Shown here one piece after another: positions 17,048-24,646 of a DNA stretch of 64,000 bases. Source of the stretch: Nonomuraea rubra (GTDB lineage Bacteria > Actinomycetota > Actinomycetes > Streptosporangiales > Streptosporangiaceae); NCBI RefSeq assembly GCF_014207985.1, contig NZ_JACHMI010000001.1:9407001-9471000 (forward strand), given 5' to 3'. A program made the translations under genes and the position numbers. Position 1 is the stretch's first letter. Every line of letters starts with the position of its first letter. The notes below the pieces were generated by a model, which searched no databases, was not told the DNA's origin, and saw only the letters and a program-made list of their open reading frames with translations.

Positions 17048-17886
17048 GAGTTGCTCCCCGGGTCGAGTGCGTCACGCAGGCCGTCGCCGATCAGGTTCAC
17101 GCTGAGCACCAGGGCGACCAGCAGGCCCGCGGGGAAGGCGAACAGCCAGGGGTAGCCGGTGGCGTTGCGCGAGCCCTCCGCGATCAGCGTGCCGAGCGAG
17201 ACGTCCGGCGGCTGGATGCCGAAGCCGAAGAAGGACAGCGCCGCCTCGCCGATGATCGCGCCACTGACGTTGAGCGTGGCGTCGATGATCAGCAGGGAGG
17301 ACAGGTTCGGCACGATGTGCCGCAGGATGATCTTCCAGCGCGGGATGCCCATGTAGACGGCGGCCAGCACGTACTCCCGCTCGCGGAGCGAGAGCGTCAT
17401 GCTGCGCACCACCCTGGAGGTGATCATCCAGGAGAACGCGGCCAGCAGGGCCACGAACCACAACCACGACGCGCCCTCCCTGAGCCGGGGCGAGACGATC
17501 GCGATGATCAGGAAGCTCGGCAGGACGAGCAGCAGGTCCACGCCCCACATGAGCACCCGGTCCACCCATCCGCCGAAATATCCGGCGAACGCGCCGACGA
17601 TCGCGGCCAGGCCGGTGGAGATGAGGGCGACCAGCAGGCCGATCACGATCGACTTCTGCATGCCGCGCAGGGTGACCGCGTACATGTCCTGGCCGATGGC
17701 GGTCGTGCCCCACCAGTGGTCGGCGTCGGGGGCGGACATGAAGGCCATGAAGTCCTTGTCCGTCCAGTCGTACGCGCCGAAGAAGGGCCCCACGTACGCC
17801 AGCGCCACCAGCAGGATCAGGGCGACGAAGCCATAGCGGGCCTGCCTGTTGCGCACCAGGCGCCTGAAGACGACTTTCGATCGCAT
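17044..17886 (-). CDS. Dpp/Opp-type ABC permease, C subunit
   Basis: The 280-residue membrane protein has an N-terminal helix (YGFVALILLVALAYVGPFFG), a periplasmic stretch and then five helices. The EAA loop is at REREYVLAAVYMGIPRWKIILRH. The late segment GEAALSFFGFGIQPPDVSLGTLI is the hallmark of DppC/OppC subunits. It pairs with the B subunit encoded just upstream to form the channel of the family 5 transporter. Confidence 0.93.
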   Translation of the reverse strand: MRSKVVFRRLVRNRQARYGFVALILLVALAYVGPFFGAYDWTDKDFMAFMSAPDADHWWGTTAIGQDMYAVTLRGMQKSIVIGLLVALISTGLAAIVGAFAGYFGGWVDRVLMWGVDLLLVLPSFLIIAIVSPRLREGASWLWFVALLAAFSWMITSRVVRSMTLSLREREYVLAAVYMGIPRWKIILRHIVPNLSSLLIIDATLNVSGAIIGEAALSFFGFGIQPPDVSLGTLIAEGSRNATGYPWLFAFPAGLLVALVLSVNLIGDGLRDALDPGSNS

Positions 17887-17887
17887 C

Positions 17888-18865
17888 TCAGCTCACCCGC
17901 ACCCGAGGATCGAGGGCCGCCACCAGCACGTCGGACAGGAACGAGGCGACCAGGATGCACACGGCGGCGAAGAACGTCACCGCGGCGACCGAGTTCACGT
18001 CGTTCTGGTTGATCGAGTCCACGAGCCAGGCGCCCATGCCGTGCCAGGAGAAGATCTTCTCCGTGAACGTCGCGCCCGTGAACATCGTCCCGAACGCGAA
18101 GGCGAAGTACGTGGCCGAGGGGATCAGCGCGGTCCGCAGCGCGTGCTTGAACAGCGCCGTCCTGCGCCGCAGGCCCTTGGCCATCGCGGTCCGCACGAAG
18201 TCCTGGTTCAGCACGTCGAGCATCATGTTGCGCTGGATCCGGCTGTAGAAGGCGATCGAGCCGAGGCTGAGCGAGATCGTCGGCAGGATGAGGTGGTTCA
18301 GCCGGTTGACGAACTGGTCCCAGCCGGACAGCCGCGGGTTGTACTCGCCGGTGTACTCGATGAGCGTGAACCCCAAGCCTCTGTTCAGGTTGTACGTGCC
18401 GATCGCCAGCAGCGTGGCCAGCACGAACACGGGGATCGCCATGATCACGAAGGAGCTGACACCGATTAACCGGTCACTGAGCTTGTACTGCTTCACCGCG
18501 GAGAACGCGCCCAGCCCCACGCCCACGGCGAAACCGAGCAGCGTGCCGATGAGCAGGAGCCGCAGGCTCACCATGATCCGCCGGCCCATCTCCGCGTTGA
18601 CGGAGCCGCCGTTCCAGGTCTTGCCGAAGTCTCCGGTGACGACGCCCGAGGCCCAGGTCGCGTAGCGCTGGAGCACGGGAGTCTTGTCGTTCAGGTTGTA
18701 GTCATCAAGTGTGGCGTCGATGACCTCTTCGGCCACCGGGGGCTGGCGCCCCTCGTACGCGGCCCGCGGGTTCATGGTGGTGGCCGCGAGCATGTACGCC
18801 AAACTGGCCGCGATGGCGACCAAGATCACATTTATTGCCAACCTGCGGAGCAGGTACTTACCCAT
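17888..18865 (-). CDS. Dpp/Opp-type ABC permease, B subunit
   Basis: The 325-residue permease starts MGKYLLRRLAINVILVAIAAS, the usual N-terminal helix of DppB/OppB, and has the EAA loop at QDFVRTAMAKGLRRRTALFKHALR and a C-terminal GATFTEKIFSWHGMGAWLVDSI. ATG 18865 has GGAGAGTG immediately upstream; longer reading frames to 19042 lack an SD. It is the first gene of a four-gene operon (B, C, fused DF, binding protein). The sugar-acid neighbours leave open whether the cargo is a peptide or an oligosaccharide. Confidence 0.92.
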   Translation of the reverse strand: MGKYLLRRLAINVILVAIAASLAYMLAATTMNPRAAYEGRQPPVAEEVIDATLDDYNLNDKTPVLQRYATWASGVVTGDFGKTWNGGSVNAEMGRRIMVSLRLLLIGTLLGFAVGVGLGAFSAVKQYKLSDRLIGVSSFVIMAIPVFVLATLLAIGTYNLNRGLGFTLIEYTGEYNPRLSGWDQFVNRLNHLILPTISLSLGSIAFYSRIQRNMMLDVLNQDFVRTAMAKGLRRRTALFKHALRTALIPSATYFAFAFGTMFTGATFTEKIFSWHGMGAWLVDSINQNDVNSVAAVTFFAAVCILVASFLSDVLVAALDPRVRVS

Positions 18866-19222
18866 CACTCTCCGTTCGCGCTGACCGGGGGCGCAACCTT
18901 CCTGTGGCGGAGAGGCGCCCCCCGCAACGAAAACCCACCTCGCATCGTGAAATGGCAACACGATGTCGGGATGGCGATCAGGGCGCAATATATAAGCAAA
19001 AATATAACAGCAGGAAACGGGACTATATAACGGTAAGGTCACCTACAATAGATCGACATGAGGCTCTCGGCCTCCCGAAAACCGGGCTCGACCTGCGGAA
19101 ACGCCGCTTACCAGAGACCCATGAGACCGCTCCCATATGCCTCTGTGTCACAGAATCCGGACATAAATTGCGAGGCCGACAAAGCCCTCCATATCATATT
19201 GACTTGGTGACGTGTACGCGGG
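18866..19222. other. AT-richer leader/promoter region of the ABC operon
   Basis: This 357-bp gap holds no credible gene. It is clearly richer in A and T than its surroundings between about 18975 and 19060 (aatatataagcaaaaatata and actatataacgg occur there), so the promoter of the minus-strand transporter operon is probably here. I could not fix a single -35/-10 pair. Confidence 0.5.
18943..18965. promoter_or_regulatory. Inverted repeat upstream of the Dpp-type operon
   Basis: CATCGTG (18943-18949) and CACGATG (18959-18965) are perfect inverted 7-mers with a 9-bp spacer, about 80 bp upstream of the permease start. A regulator operator is likely; its regulator is unknown. Confidence 0.4.
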
Positions 19223-20455
19223 TCAGCCGTTCACCGGGGCCCGCGCCGATCCCGTGCCCAGGGCGGCGCGCAGGAAGAAGTCCTCGCCGCCCACCTGGCC
19301 GCCCTTGAGCGCCACCTCCAGCCCGTCGCAGGCGGGGTCGTCCGCGGCCAGCACGCACACCGGCCCGCCGACAGCCAGCGTGCCGGCCACGTCCAGGGCC
19401 CGGGCGCCGAGCGCCGCCACGACCTGGCCGGAGGTGTCGCCGCCCGCCACCACCAGCCGCCGCACCAGCCCGGCCCGCACCGCCGCCGCGGCCACCCGGC
19501 CGAGCAGCTCGCCGACGCCCGCCGGGTCGCGGGACGGGCCGCGCGTCGACTGCACGATGGTGTGCCGGCCCTCGCGCAGGCTCGCCTCGGCGTGCGCGAT
19601 CGCGTCGGGCCCGCCGGCGTCCAGCACGGCCCAGCCCGCCCGCTCGGCCGCGTCGATCTGCCGCGCGGTGACCGGCGAACGGCTCCCCGACACCACCAGC
19701 ACCGGCCCGGCCGCACCGAGCACCACGCTGCCCACGGGCAAGGGCCTGTTGGCGGCCAGAGCCGAGGCGAGGGCGTAGCTGAGGCCGCCTGAGCCGACGC
19801 AGTACAGGGGACTCAGGTCCCGCGCGTCCGCGATCATGAGGGCGCCGAGGGCGCGCAGGTGCTCCTCGGTCATGGCGTCCGCGACGAAGGCCGCGTCCCC
19901 GCCCCGCGCCCGGTACGCCTCCCGCGACGCCCCCGCCGGCAGCCACCCCGTGCGGCCCGCCCCCTGCTCGCCCAGCCGCACCCGCAGATCGGCCTCGGTG
20001 GCCGGGGTGACCGGATGGTCCCGGGCCGGCGGGTGGCGGTCGAGCCTGACCACCTCGTCCCCCGCCCGCACGAAGTGGTTGGCGAACCACGTGTACCGCC
20101 CGAACTCCGGCTGCGCGGCCAGCACGGGCACCGCGCTCCGGGCCAGCCCCTCGCGGTGCAGGGCGGCGACGACCGCCCCGATGCTGCCGGACGCGGGCGA
20201 GGAGTCGAACGTCGAGCAGACCTTGTACTGGACGGCCAGCGGCCCGAGCGCCGCCACGGCCCTGAGGGCGGGCAGCGCCGACGCCACCGGGTCGGCCGAC
20301 GCCCGGGCGGTGGTGGCGACGCCGATGACGTCGTCCCGATCGTGCAGGTACGCGACGTCCGTGACGAGCGACCCGCTCAGCCCGAACCGCCGGAACTGCC
20401 ACAACGCGTCCGTCGCGCCGGTGAAGTCGTCGGCCACGAAGGCGACCAGCGTCAC
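19223..20455 (-). CDS. Four-carbon acid sugar kinase family protein (DUF1537, OiaK/OtnK-like)
   Basis: The 410-residue protein has the two-domain DUF1537 layout: an N-terminal substrate domain beginning LVAFVADDFTGATDALWQF (the D-D-x-T-G-A-x-D motif) with YKVCSTFDSSPASGSIG, and a C-terminal ATP-binding domain with VVSGSRSPVTARQI, VVAGGDTSGQV and ALKGGQVGGEDFF. Known members phosphorylate erythronate, threonate, 3-oxo-tetronates or 3-oxo-isoapionate. GTG 20455 overlaps the stop of the RuBisCO-like gene (GTGA). This kinase plus RuBisCO-like pairing is the one described for 3-oxo-isoapionate kinase and its decarboxylase in D-apionate degradation; the substrate assignment is inference. Confidence 0.88.
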   Translation of the reverse strand: MTLVAFVADDFTGATDALWQFRRFGLSGSLVTDVAYLHDRDDVIGVATTARASADPVASALPALRAVAALGPLAVQYKVCSTFDSSPASGSIGAVVAALHREGLARSAVPVLAAQPEFGRYTWFANHFVRAGDEVVRLDRHPPARDHPVTPATEADLRVRLGEQGAGRTGWLPAGASREAYRARGGDAAFVADAMTEEHLRALGALMIADARDLSPLYCVGSGGLSYALASALAANRPLPVGSVVLGAAGPVLVVSGSRSPVTARQIDAAERAGWAVLDAGGPDAIAHAEASLREGRHTIVQSTRGPSRDPAGVGELLGRVAAAAVRAGLVRRLVVAGGDTSGQVVAALGARALDVAGTLAVGGPVCVLAADDPACDGLEVALKGGQVGGEDFFLRAALGTGSARAPVNG

Positions 20456-21699
20456 CGGGCCACCACCCCGCCGAAGTGCTCCAGCGCCCGGACCAGCTCC
20501 GGCGAGTCCACCTCGTGCAGCGGCACGCCCGCGGCCGTCGCCGCCCACGCCTGCCGGATGCTCGTGATCCCGGCCGCCGGCCCGTCCGGGTGGCCGAGCA
20601 CACCCCCGCCGGCCAGCACCAGCAGGTCCTCGGTCCCCGTACGCTCCAGCGTGACCGGCGCGGTCCCCGCCCACTGCGCCGACGACAGCACCGGCAGGCA
20701 GGGGAACCCGCCGAGCAGCGGCGTACGCACGGCCTCGACCATCGCCGCCACGTCGTCGTCGGTGACGTAGAACTTGCTGTGGAACCCCCCGCAGTGCAGG
20801 TGGTCGATCCCGGTGAGCCGGGCCAGCTTCTGGTAGGCGACGTGCCCGATCCCCAGCCCCGCGTGCCTGGCCAGCGCCCCGATGCCGGTGACGTGCGCGT
20901 GGATGGGCACCCTGGCGTGCCTGCGCAGCATGGCCACGGCCGGGAAGCCGACGACGTTGAGGTTGACCATGACGCAGGTCCCGCCGGCGGCCACGACCAG
21001 GTCGTGGTTGCGCAGCATGCGGTCGGGCTCGTCGCTGATGTTGAAGGCGTACATGGGCCGCCGCCCCGTACGCCGCTCCACCTCGTCGAGCGCGGCCGTC
21101 ACGGCCCGGACGCGCTGCGGCAGGGGCGCGGGCGGGCAGTCGGCGTTCACCTCGTCGTCCTTGATGAAGTCGGCCCCTGCCAGCCCCAGCTCCAGCACCA
21201 GGTCCACGTAGTCGGACGGGCGCAGGCCGACGTTGGGCTTGACGATCGTGCCGATCAGCACCCCGGACGGCCGCCCGACGAGCCGCCGGGTGCCGTCCAC
21301 GGCGAACCCCGCCGGCAGGTACGCGTCCCCGAACGCGGCGGGCAGCTCCAGGTCGACCAGCTTGAGCCCGGCCAGCTCGCGCAGCTCGTAGAGGTTGCCC
21401 GCGACCACGGGGAAGAGGTTGGTCAGCGACGGCCCGGTGTTGTCCAGCGGGAAGCCGATGCGGACGAGGGCGGCGTGCAGCGGCTGGTCGCCGCGCGAGC
21501 CCGGCAGGGCCTCGGTGATCGGGGCGGGGATCTCGGTCATGTCGAGCACGACCGCGCTGTGCCGGGCGCGCAGCTCGTCTGTCTCGCCGGCGACGCTGAC
21601 GAACGTGCCGGTGCTCTGCTCCCCCGCGATCGCGCTCACGGCCTGCTCCAGCGGCAGGCGGGTCACCACCTGGTACGTCGCCACGGTCAGGTCACGCAT
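20452..21699 (-). CDS. RuBisCO-like protein (OiaX/OiaT-like candidate)
   Basis: The 415-residue protein belongs to the RuBisCO large-subunit superfamily. The C-terminal TIM barrel shows GTIVKPNVGL (Lys154; true RuBisCO has KPK) and GADFIKDDEVN, which keeps the carbamylatable lysine and metal ligands Lys180, Asp182 and Glu183. A histidine in HAHVTGIGAL and the loop HCGGFHSKF also correspond to active-site segments. The KPN in place of KPK and the altered loop 6 argue against CO2 fixation. Related proteins act as enolase/isomerase in methionine salvage or as decarboxylase or transcarboxylase on 3-oxo-isoapionate 4-phosphate. The neighbouring DUF1537 kinase favours the latter. Confidence 0.9.
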   Translation of the reverse strand: MRDLTVATYQVVTRLPLEQAVSAIAGEQSTGTFVSVAGETDELRARHSAVVLDMTEIPAPITEALPGSRGDQPLHAALVRIGFPLDNTGPSLTNLFPVVAGNLYELRELAGLKLVDLELPAAFGDAYLPAGFAVDGTRRLVGRPSGVLIGTIVKPNVGLRPSDYVDLVLELGLAGADFIKDDEVNADCPPAPLPQRVRAVTAALDEVERRTGRRPMYAFNISDEPDRMLRNHDLVVAAGGTCVMVNLNVVGFPAVAMLRRHARVPIHAHVTGIGALARHAGLGIGHVAYQKLARLTGIDHLHCGGFHSKFYVTDDDVAAMVEAVRTPLLGGFPCLPVLSSAQWAGTAPVTLERTGTEDLLVLAGGGVLGHPDGPAAGITSIRQAWAATAAGVPLHEVDSPELVRALEHFGGVVAR

Positions 21700-22345
21700 G
21701 CAGCTCCTTCGCCAGGTGCTCCATGGCCAGGGGCGGGCTGGCCAGGACGGGGACGGGCACCTCGACCGTCCCGGCCACCCGCGCCATCGACGCCTGGGCC
21801 AGCACGATCACGTCCACCTGCCCGCCCAGCTCGCTCAGCGCCCCGGCCACGCGGGCGTCGTGGGTGGCGGCGTCGCCGCTCATCAGCGCCTCGAACGCCC
21901 CCTCGCACAGCCGGGCCTCCAGCGAGATCTCCGCCCCGGCGGCGAGGGCGCGCCGCCGTACGAGGTCGGCGGTCGGTTCGAGGGTGGTGGACAGGGTGGC
22001 GAGCACGCCGACGCGGCGGCCGAGCGCGACCGCGCTGTCGGCCATCGGCCGGTCGACGCGGAGCACGGGCACGCCGGTCAGCGGCTCGGCGGCCTCCACG
22101 GCAGGGCCGATCGAGGAGCAGGTGACGAGGATGTGCGAGGCGCCGGCGGCCTCGGCGGAGCCGATGTGGCCGGCGACGCGGCGGGCGGTGGCGGGGGTGA
22201 GCCGGCCCGCGGCGATGGTGTTCTTGATCAGGCTGTCGTCGACGATGTTGAACGTCTCGACGCCGGGCAGGTGTCGCGCGCACAGCTCGGCGAACACCGG
22301 CACCAGCGTGGCCGAGGTGTGGACGAGTCCGAGGGTTGCCGTCAA
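21692..22345 (-). CDS. Aspartate/glutamate racemase superfamily protein
   Basis: The 217-residue protein has the two-cysteine active-site architecture of the Asp/Glu/hydantoin racemase superfamily: the first Cys in ILVTCSSIGP and the second in EARLCEGAF. TTG at 22345 overlaps the GntR stop (TTGA) and is taken as start because no ATG or GTG with better position exists. It ends 8 bp inside the RuBisCO-like gene. Some relatives racemise amino acids, others isomerise maleate or cleave arylmalonates. In this operon a role in isomerising or decarboxylating a branched or keto acid is conceivable, but it is not determined. Confidence 0.8.
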   Translation of the reverse strand: MTATLGLVHTSATLVPVFAELCARHLPGVETFNIVDDSLIKNTIAAGRLTPATARRVAGHIGSAEAAGASHILVTCSSIGPAVEAAEPLTGVPVLRVDRPMADSAVALGRRVGVLATLSTTLEPTADLVRRRALAAGAEISLEARLCEGAFEALMSGDAATHDARVAGALSELGGQVDVIVLAQASMARVAGTVEVPVPVLASPPLAMEHLAKELHA

Positions 22346-23043
22346 GGCCGCTCCATCCGGGGTTGGGTGAACAGGTCGTGCCAGACCTGGAAGTGGTCGT
22401 CGCTGGCCTGCCCGGCGGCGTCCGCGTCGCCGGCGAGCAGCGCCTCGTACAGGGGCCGGTGGGCGGCCACCGACACCTCCTTGTCGCGGGGGTGGGTCTT
22501 CAGCCGGTCGCGGCGCTGGCGGACGGCGCGGAAGAGCACGCCGGTCATCGCGTCGGCGAAGAAGGTGAGCGCGGGGTTGCCGGTGGCGTGCAGCAGCGCC
22601 TGGTGGAAGGCGAAGTCGGCGCGGTCGATGTCCTCGGCCGTGGCGGCGGCCTCCATGTCGGCCAGGGCCCTGCCGACGTGGGCGACGGCGACCGGGTCGC
22701 CCTTGCGCGCGGCCTCCCTGGCGGCCTGGCGTTCGAGCGCGACGCGTACGGAGTGCAGGGACTCGATGCTCAGGTGGCTGGCCGACAGGGCCAGGTCGAG
22801 CGCCGCCTCCAGCCCTTGCGGGTCGAGCCGCTGGACGTACGTGCCGGAGCCCTGGCGCCTGCTCAGCACGCCGAACGCGTCGAGCAGCCGCAGGCGGTCG
22901 CGCAGCGCGGTGCGGCTGACGCCGAGGCGCTCGGCCAGCTCGCGCTCGGGCGGCAGCCTGGCGCCCTCGCCGAGGTCCCGGATCAGCCCGGACAGAGCGT
23001 CGGAGACGGGGTCGACGGCGATCACCTCGATTGGTCGTACCAT
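22342..23043 (-). CDS. GntR/FadR-type regulator of the RuBisCO-like operon
   Basis: The 233-residue regulator has a winged helix (about residues 10-70, with RLPPERELAERLGVSRTALRDRLRLLDAFGVLSRRQGSGTYV) and a helical FCD effector domain with the metal-binding pattern around DFAFHQALLHATGNPAL and a late histidine pair. FCD regulators of this group respond to organic or sugar acids. It is the first gene of its operon, and its start codon overlaps one arm of a perfect inverted repeat made of two TGGTnnnACCA sites, so it should be autoregulated. Confidence 0.93.
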   Translation of the reverse strand: MVRPIEVIAVDPVSDALSGLIRDLGEGARLPPERELAERLGVSRTALRDRLRLLDAFGVLSRRQGSGTYVQRLDPQGLEAALDLALSASHLSIESLHSVRVALERQAAREAARKGDPVAVAHVGRALADMEAAATAEDIDRADFAFHQALLHATGNPALTFFADAMTGVLFRAVRQRRDRLKTHPRDKEVSVAAHRPLYEALLAGDADAAGQASDDHFQVWHDLFTQPRMERP

Positions 23044-23064
23044 TCACCGGAATGGTACGACCAA
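23031..23064. promoter_or_regulatory. Double GntR (FCD) operator
   Basis: TTGGTCGTACCATTC (23031-23045) and GAATGGTACGACCAA (23050-23064) are perfect inverted 15-mers with a 4-bp spacer. Each arm contains its own TGGTnnnACCA palindrome, centred 21 bp apart, which is two helical turns. TGGTnnnACCA resembles UxuR/ExuR-type sites. It covers the start codon of the 23043 GntR gene. Confidence 0.8.
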
Positions 23065-23079
23065 AGTACCGAAATGTCA

Positions 23080-23094
23080 CTTCATCAGATGAAG
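23080..23094. promoter_or_regulatory. Second GntR-type palindrome
   Basis: CTTCATC-A-GATGAAG is a perfect 7-bp inverted repeat around a single A, a form typical of FCD-type GntR operators. It lies 42 bp upstream of the 23136 GntR gene and is probably that regulator's own site. Confidence 0.6.
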
Positions 23095-23135
23095 GGTCTA
23101 GGAAAACGGGCGCGCGCGGGATAGCGTGCGGAGCC

Positions 23136-23864
23136 GTGGCAACTGATCCCCAGAGGGACTCGGCCAGGAATGTCCAGGTCGTGCAGGCCCTCGGCGCCCG
23201 CATCGTCGGCGGCTCGCTCGCCCCCGGCACGTCCATCCCCATCGAGGAGGAGCTCGTCGGCGAGCTCGGCGTGGGCCGCTCCGCGGTGCGGGAGGGCGTC
23301 AAGGTGCTGGCCGGCAAGGGCCTGCTGGAGACCAGGAGGAGCGCGGGCACGATCGTGCGCCCCCGCGAGTCCTGGAACCTGCTCGACGCCGACGTGCTGA
23401 GCTGGCGCTTCGAGCCCGAGCCCCGGCCCGAGGACATCAGGGTGCTGGCCGATCTGCGGGTCGCGCTGGAGCCCGGGGCGGCCAGGGTGGCGGCCGAGCG
23501 GGCCGACGCCGCGGCCGTCCGGCGCATCGACGAGGCCCTGGCCGCGCTGTACGCCACCGCCGACGACCCCGAGCCGTTCATCGAGGCCGACCTGGCCTTC
23601 CACCAGGCGGTGTTCGCCGCCGCCGACAACGACCTCCTGCTCTACGTCTACGACATGATCAGCATCGCCCTGCGGTCCGTGCGCCAGGTGCACACCCGCT
23701 CGGTGGCGCACAACAAGGAAACGCTGCCCGGCCACGAACGCGTGGCCCAGGCGATCAGGCGCCGCCACCACCGCAAGGCCGAGGAGGCCATGCGCACGGT
23801 GGTCGAAGTGGCCCGCGCCGACGCCGAGCAGCATGCCAGTGATCTGGCACGTCTCTGCTGTTAG
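23136..23864 (+). CDS. GntR/FadR-type regulator (second)
   Basis: The 242-residue protein has a GntR winged helix (QALGARIVGGSLAPGTSIPIEEELVGELGVGRSAVREGVKVLAGKGLLETRRSAGTIV, given here in segments of the family consensus) and an FCD domain with DLAFHQAVFAAADNDLLLY and the downstream GHERVAQAI histidine. Its start is uncertain: GTG 23136 has GGAG only 2 bp away, so leaderless or altered initiation is possible. It precedes the crotonase and CoA-transferase genes on the same strand and is divergent from the other GntR, so it probably controls the 23880-28606 operon. Confidence 0.9.
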   Translation: MATDPQRDSARNVQVVQALGARIVGGSLAPGTSIPIEEELVGELGVGRSAVREGVKVLAGKGLLETRRSAGTIVRPRESWNLLDADVLSWRFEPEPRPEDIRVLADLRVALEPGAARVAAERADAAAVRRIDEALAALYATADDPEPFIEADLAFHQAVFAAADNDLLLYVYDMISIALRSVRQVHTRSVAHNKETLPGHERVAQAIRRRHHRKAEEAMRTVVEVARADAEQHASDLARLCC

Positions 23865-23879
23865 CTGGAAAGGCTCCCC

Positions 23880-24644
23880 TTGGACGTCCTCCTCGAGGTC
23901 GATGGCCCCGTGGCCGTCGTCACCCTCAACAGACCCGCCAAGCTGAACGCGATCACCCCCGACATGGCCGCCGCGCTGCGTGCCTGCCTGACCAGGGTGG
24001 ACGCCGACCCCGACCTCCGCGTGGCCGTGCTGACCGGCGCCGGTGAGCGCTCGTTCTGCGTGGGCAGCGACATCCGCGAGCTCGACGAGTACGCCACGCC
24101 GTGGGAGTTCCGCAACCGCGGCGACTACGGCGACGCCGTCCGCGCCCTGCGCAAGCCGATCATCGCGGCCGTCAACGGCTACGCCTACGGCGGCGGCCTG
24201 GAGCTGGCCATGGCCTGCGACATCCGGCTGGCCGCCGAGACGGCGACGTTCGCGGCACCGGAGATCAAGCTGGGCTGGATCGGCGGCAGCGGCCAGTCGG
24301 CGCTGCTGGCCCACGCCGTCGGGCCGGGCAACGCGGCCACCATGCTGCTCACCGGCGACCCCGTCGACGCCGCCCGCGCCCAGGCGTGGGGGCTCGTCAC
24401 CGACGTCCACCCGCAGGACGGGCTGCTGAAGGCGGCCAGGACGCTGGCGCACACCATCGCCAAGCGCCCGCCGATCGCCGCCCAGACCGCCAAGGCCAAC
24501 CTGAAGGCCGCCTACTCGATGCCGCTCGACCAGGCCATCCAGTACGAGCGCGACCTGCAGACCGTCTGCTTCGCCACCGCCGACGCCGCCGAGGGCAGGG
24601 CCGCCTTCGCCGCCCGCCGCGAGCCCGTCTTCGAAGGGCGCTGA
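23880..24644 (+). CDS. Enoyl-CoA hydratase/isomerase (crotonase) family protein
   Basis: The 254-residue protein carries the crotonase oxyanion-hole segments FCVGSDIREL and YAYGGGLELAMACDIRLAA. Both catalytic glutamates of true hydratases are present, the first in GGGLELAM and the second in FAAPEIKLGWIGG. It should hydrate, isomerise or cleave an acyl-CoA. TTG 23880 is taken as start with GGAAAGG six bases upstream. It is followed 2 bp later by a class III CoA-transferase gene, so the CoA thioester could be made by that enzyme. Confidence 0.9.
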   Translation: MDVLLEVDGPVAVVTLNRPAKLNAITPDMAAALRACLTRVDADPDLRVAVLTGAGERSFCVGSDIRELDEYATPWEFRNRGDYGDAVRALRKPIIAAVNGYAYGGGLELAMACDIRLAAETATFAAPEIKLGWIGGSGQSALLAHAVGPGNAATMLLTGDPVDAARAQAWGLVTDVHPQDGLLKAARTLAHTIAKRPPIAAQTAKANLKAAYSMPLDQAIQYERDLQTVCFATADAAEGRAAFAARREPVFEGR

Positions 24645-24646
24645 CC

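Noticed and set aside
15032..17155. 707-aa plus-strand frame over the fused ATPase gene
   Set aside because: It is the antisense shadow of a high-GC coding region; all ATPase motifs are on the minus strand.
18866..19222. Short plus-strand frame of 157 codons starting at 18835
   Set aside because: It has no ribosome-binding site, spans the AT-rich promoter region and shows no protein-like pattern.
20452..21699. True RuBisCO for carbon fixation
   Set aside because: The KPK motif is KPN and loop 6 is altered; there is no phosphoribulokinase or small subunit nearby.
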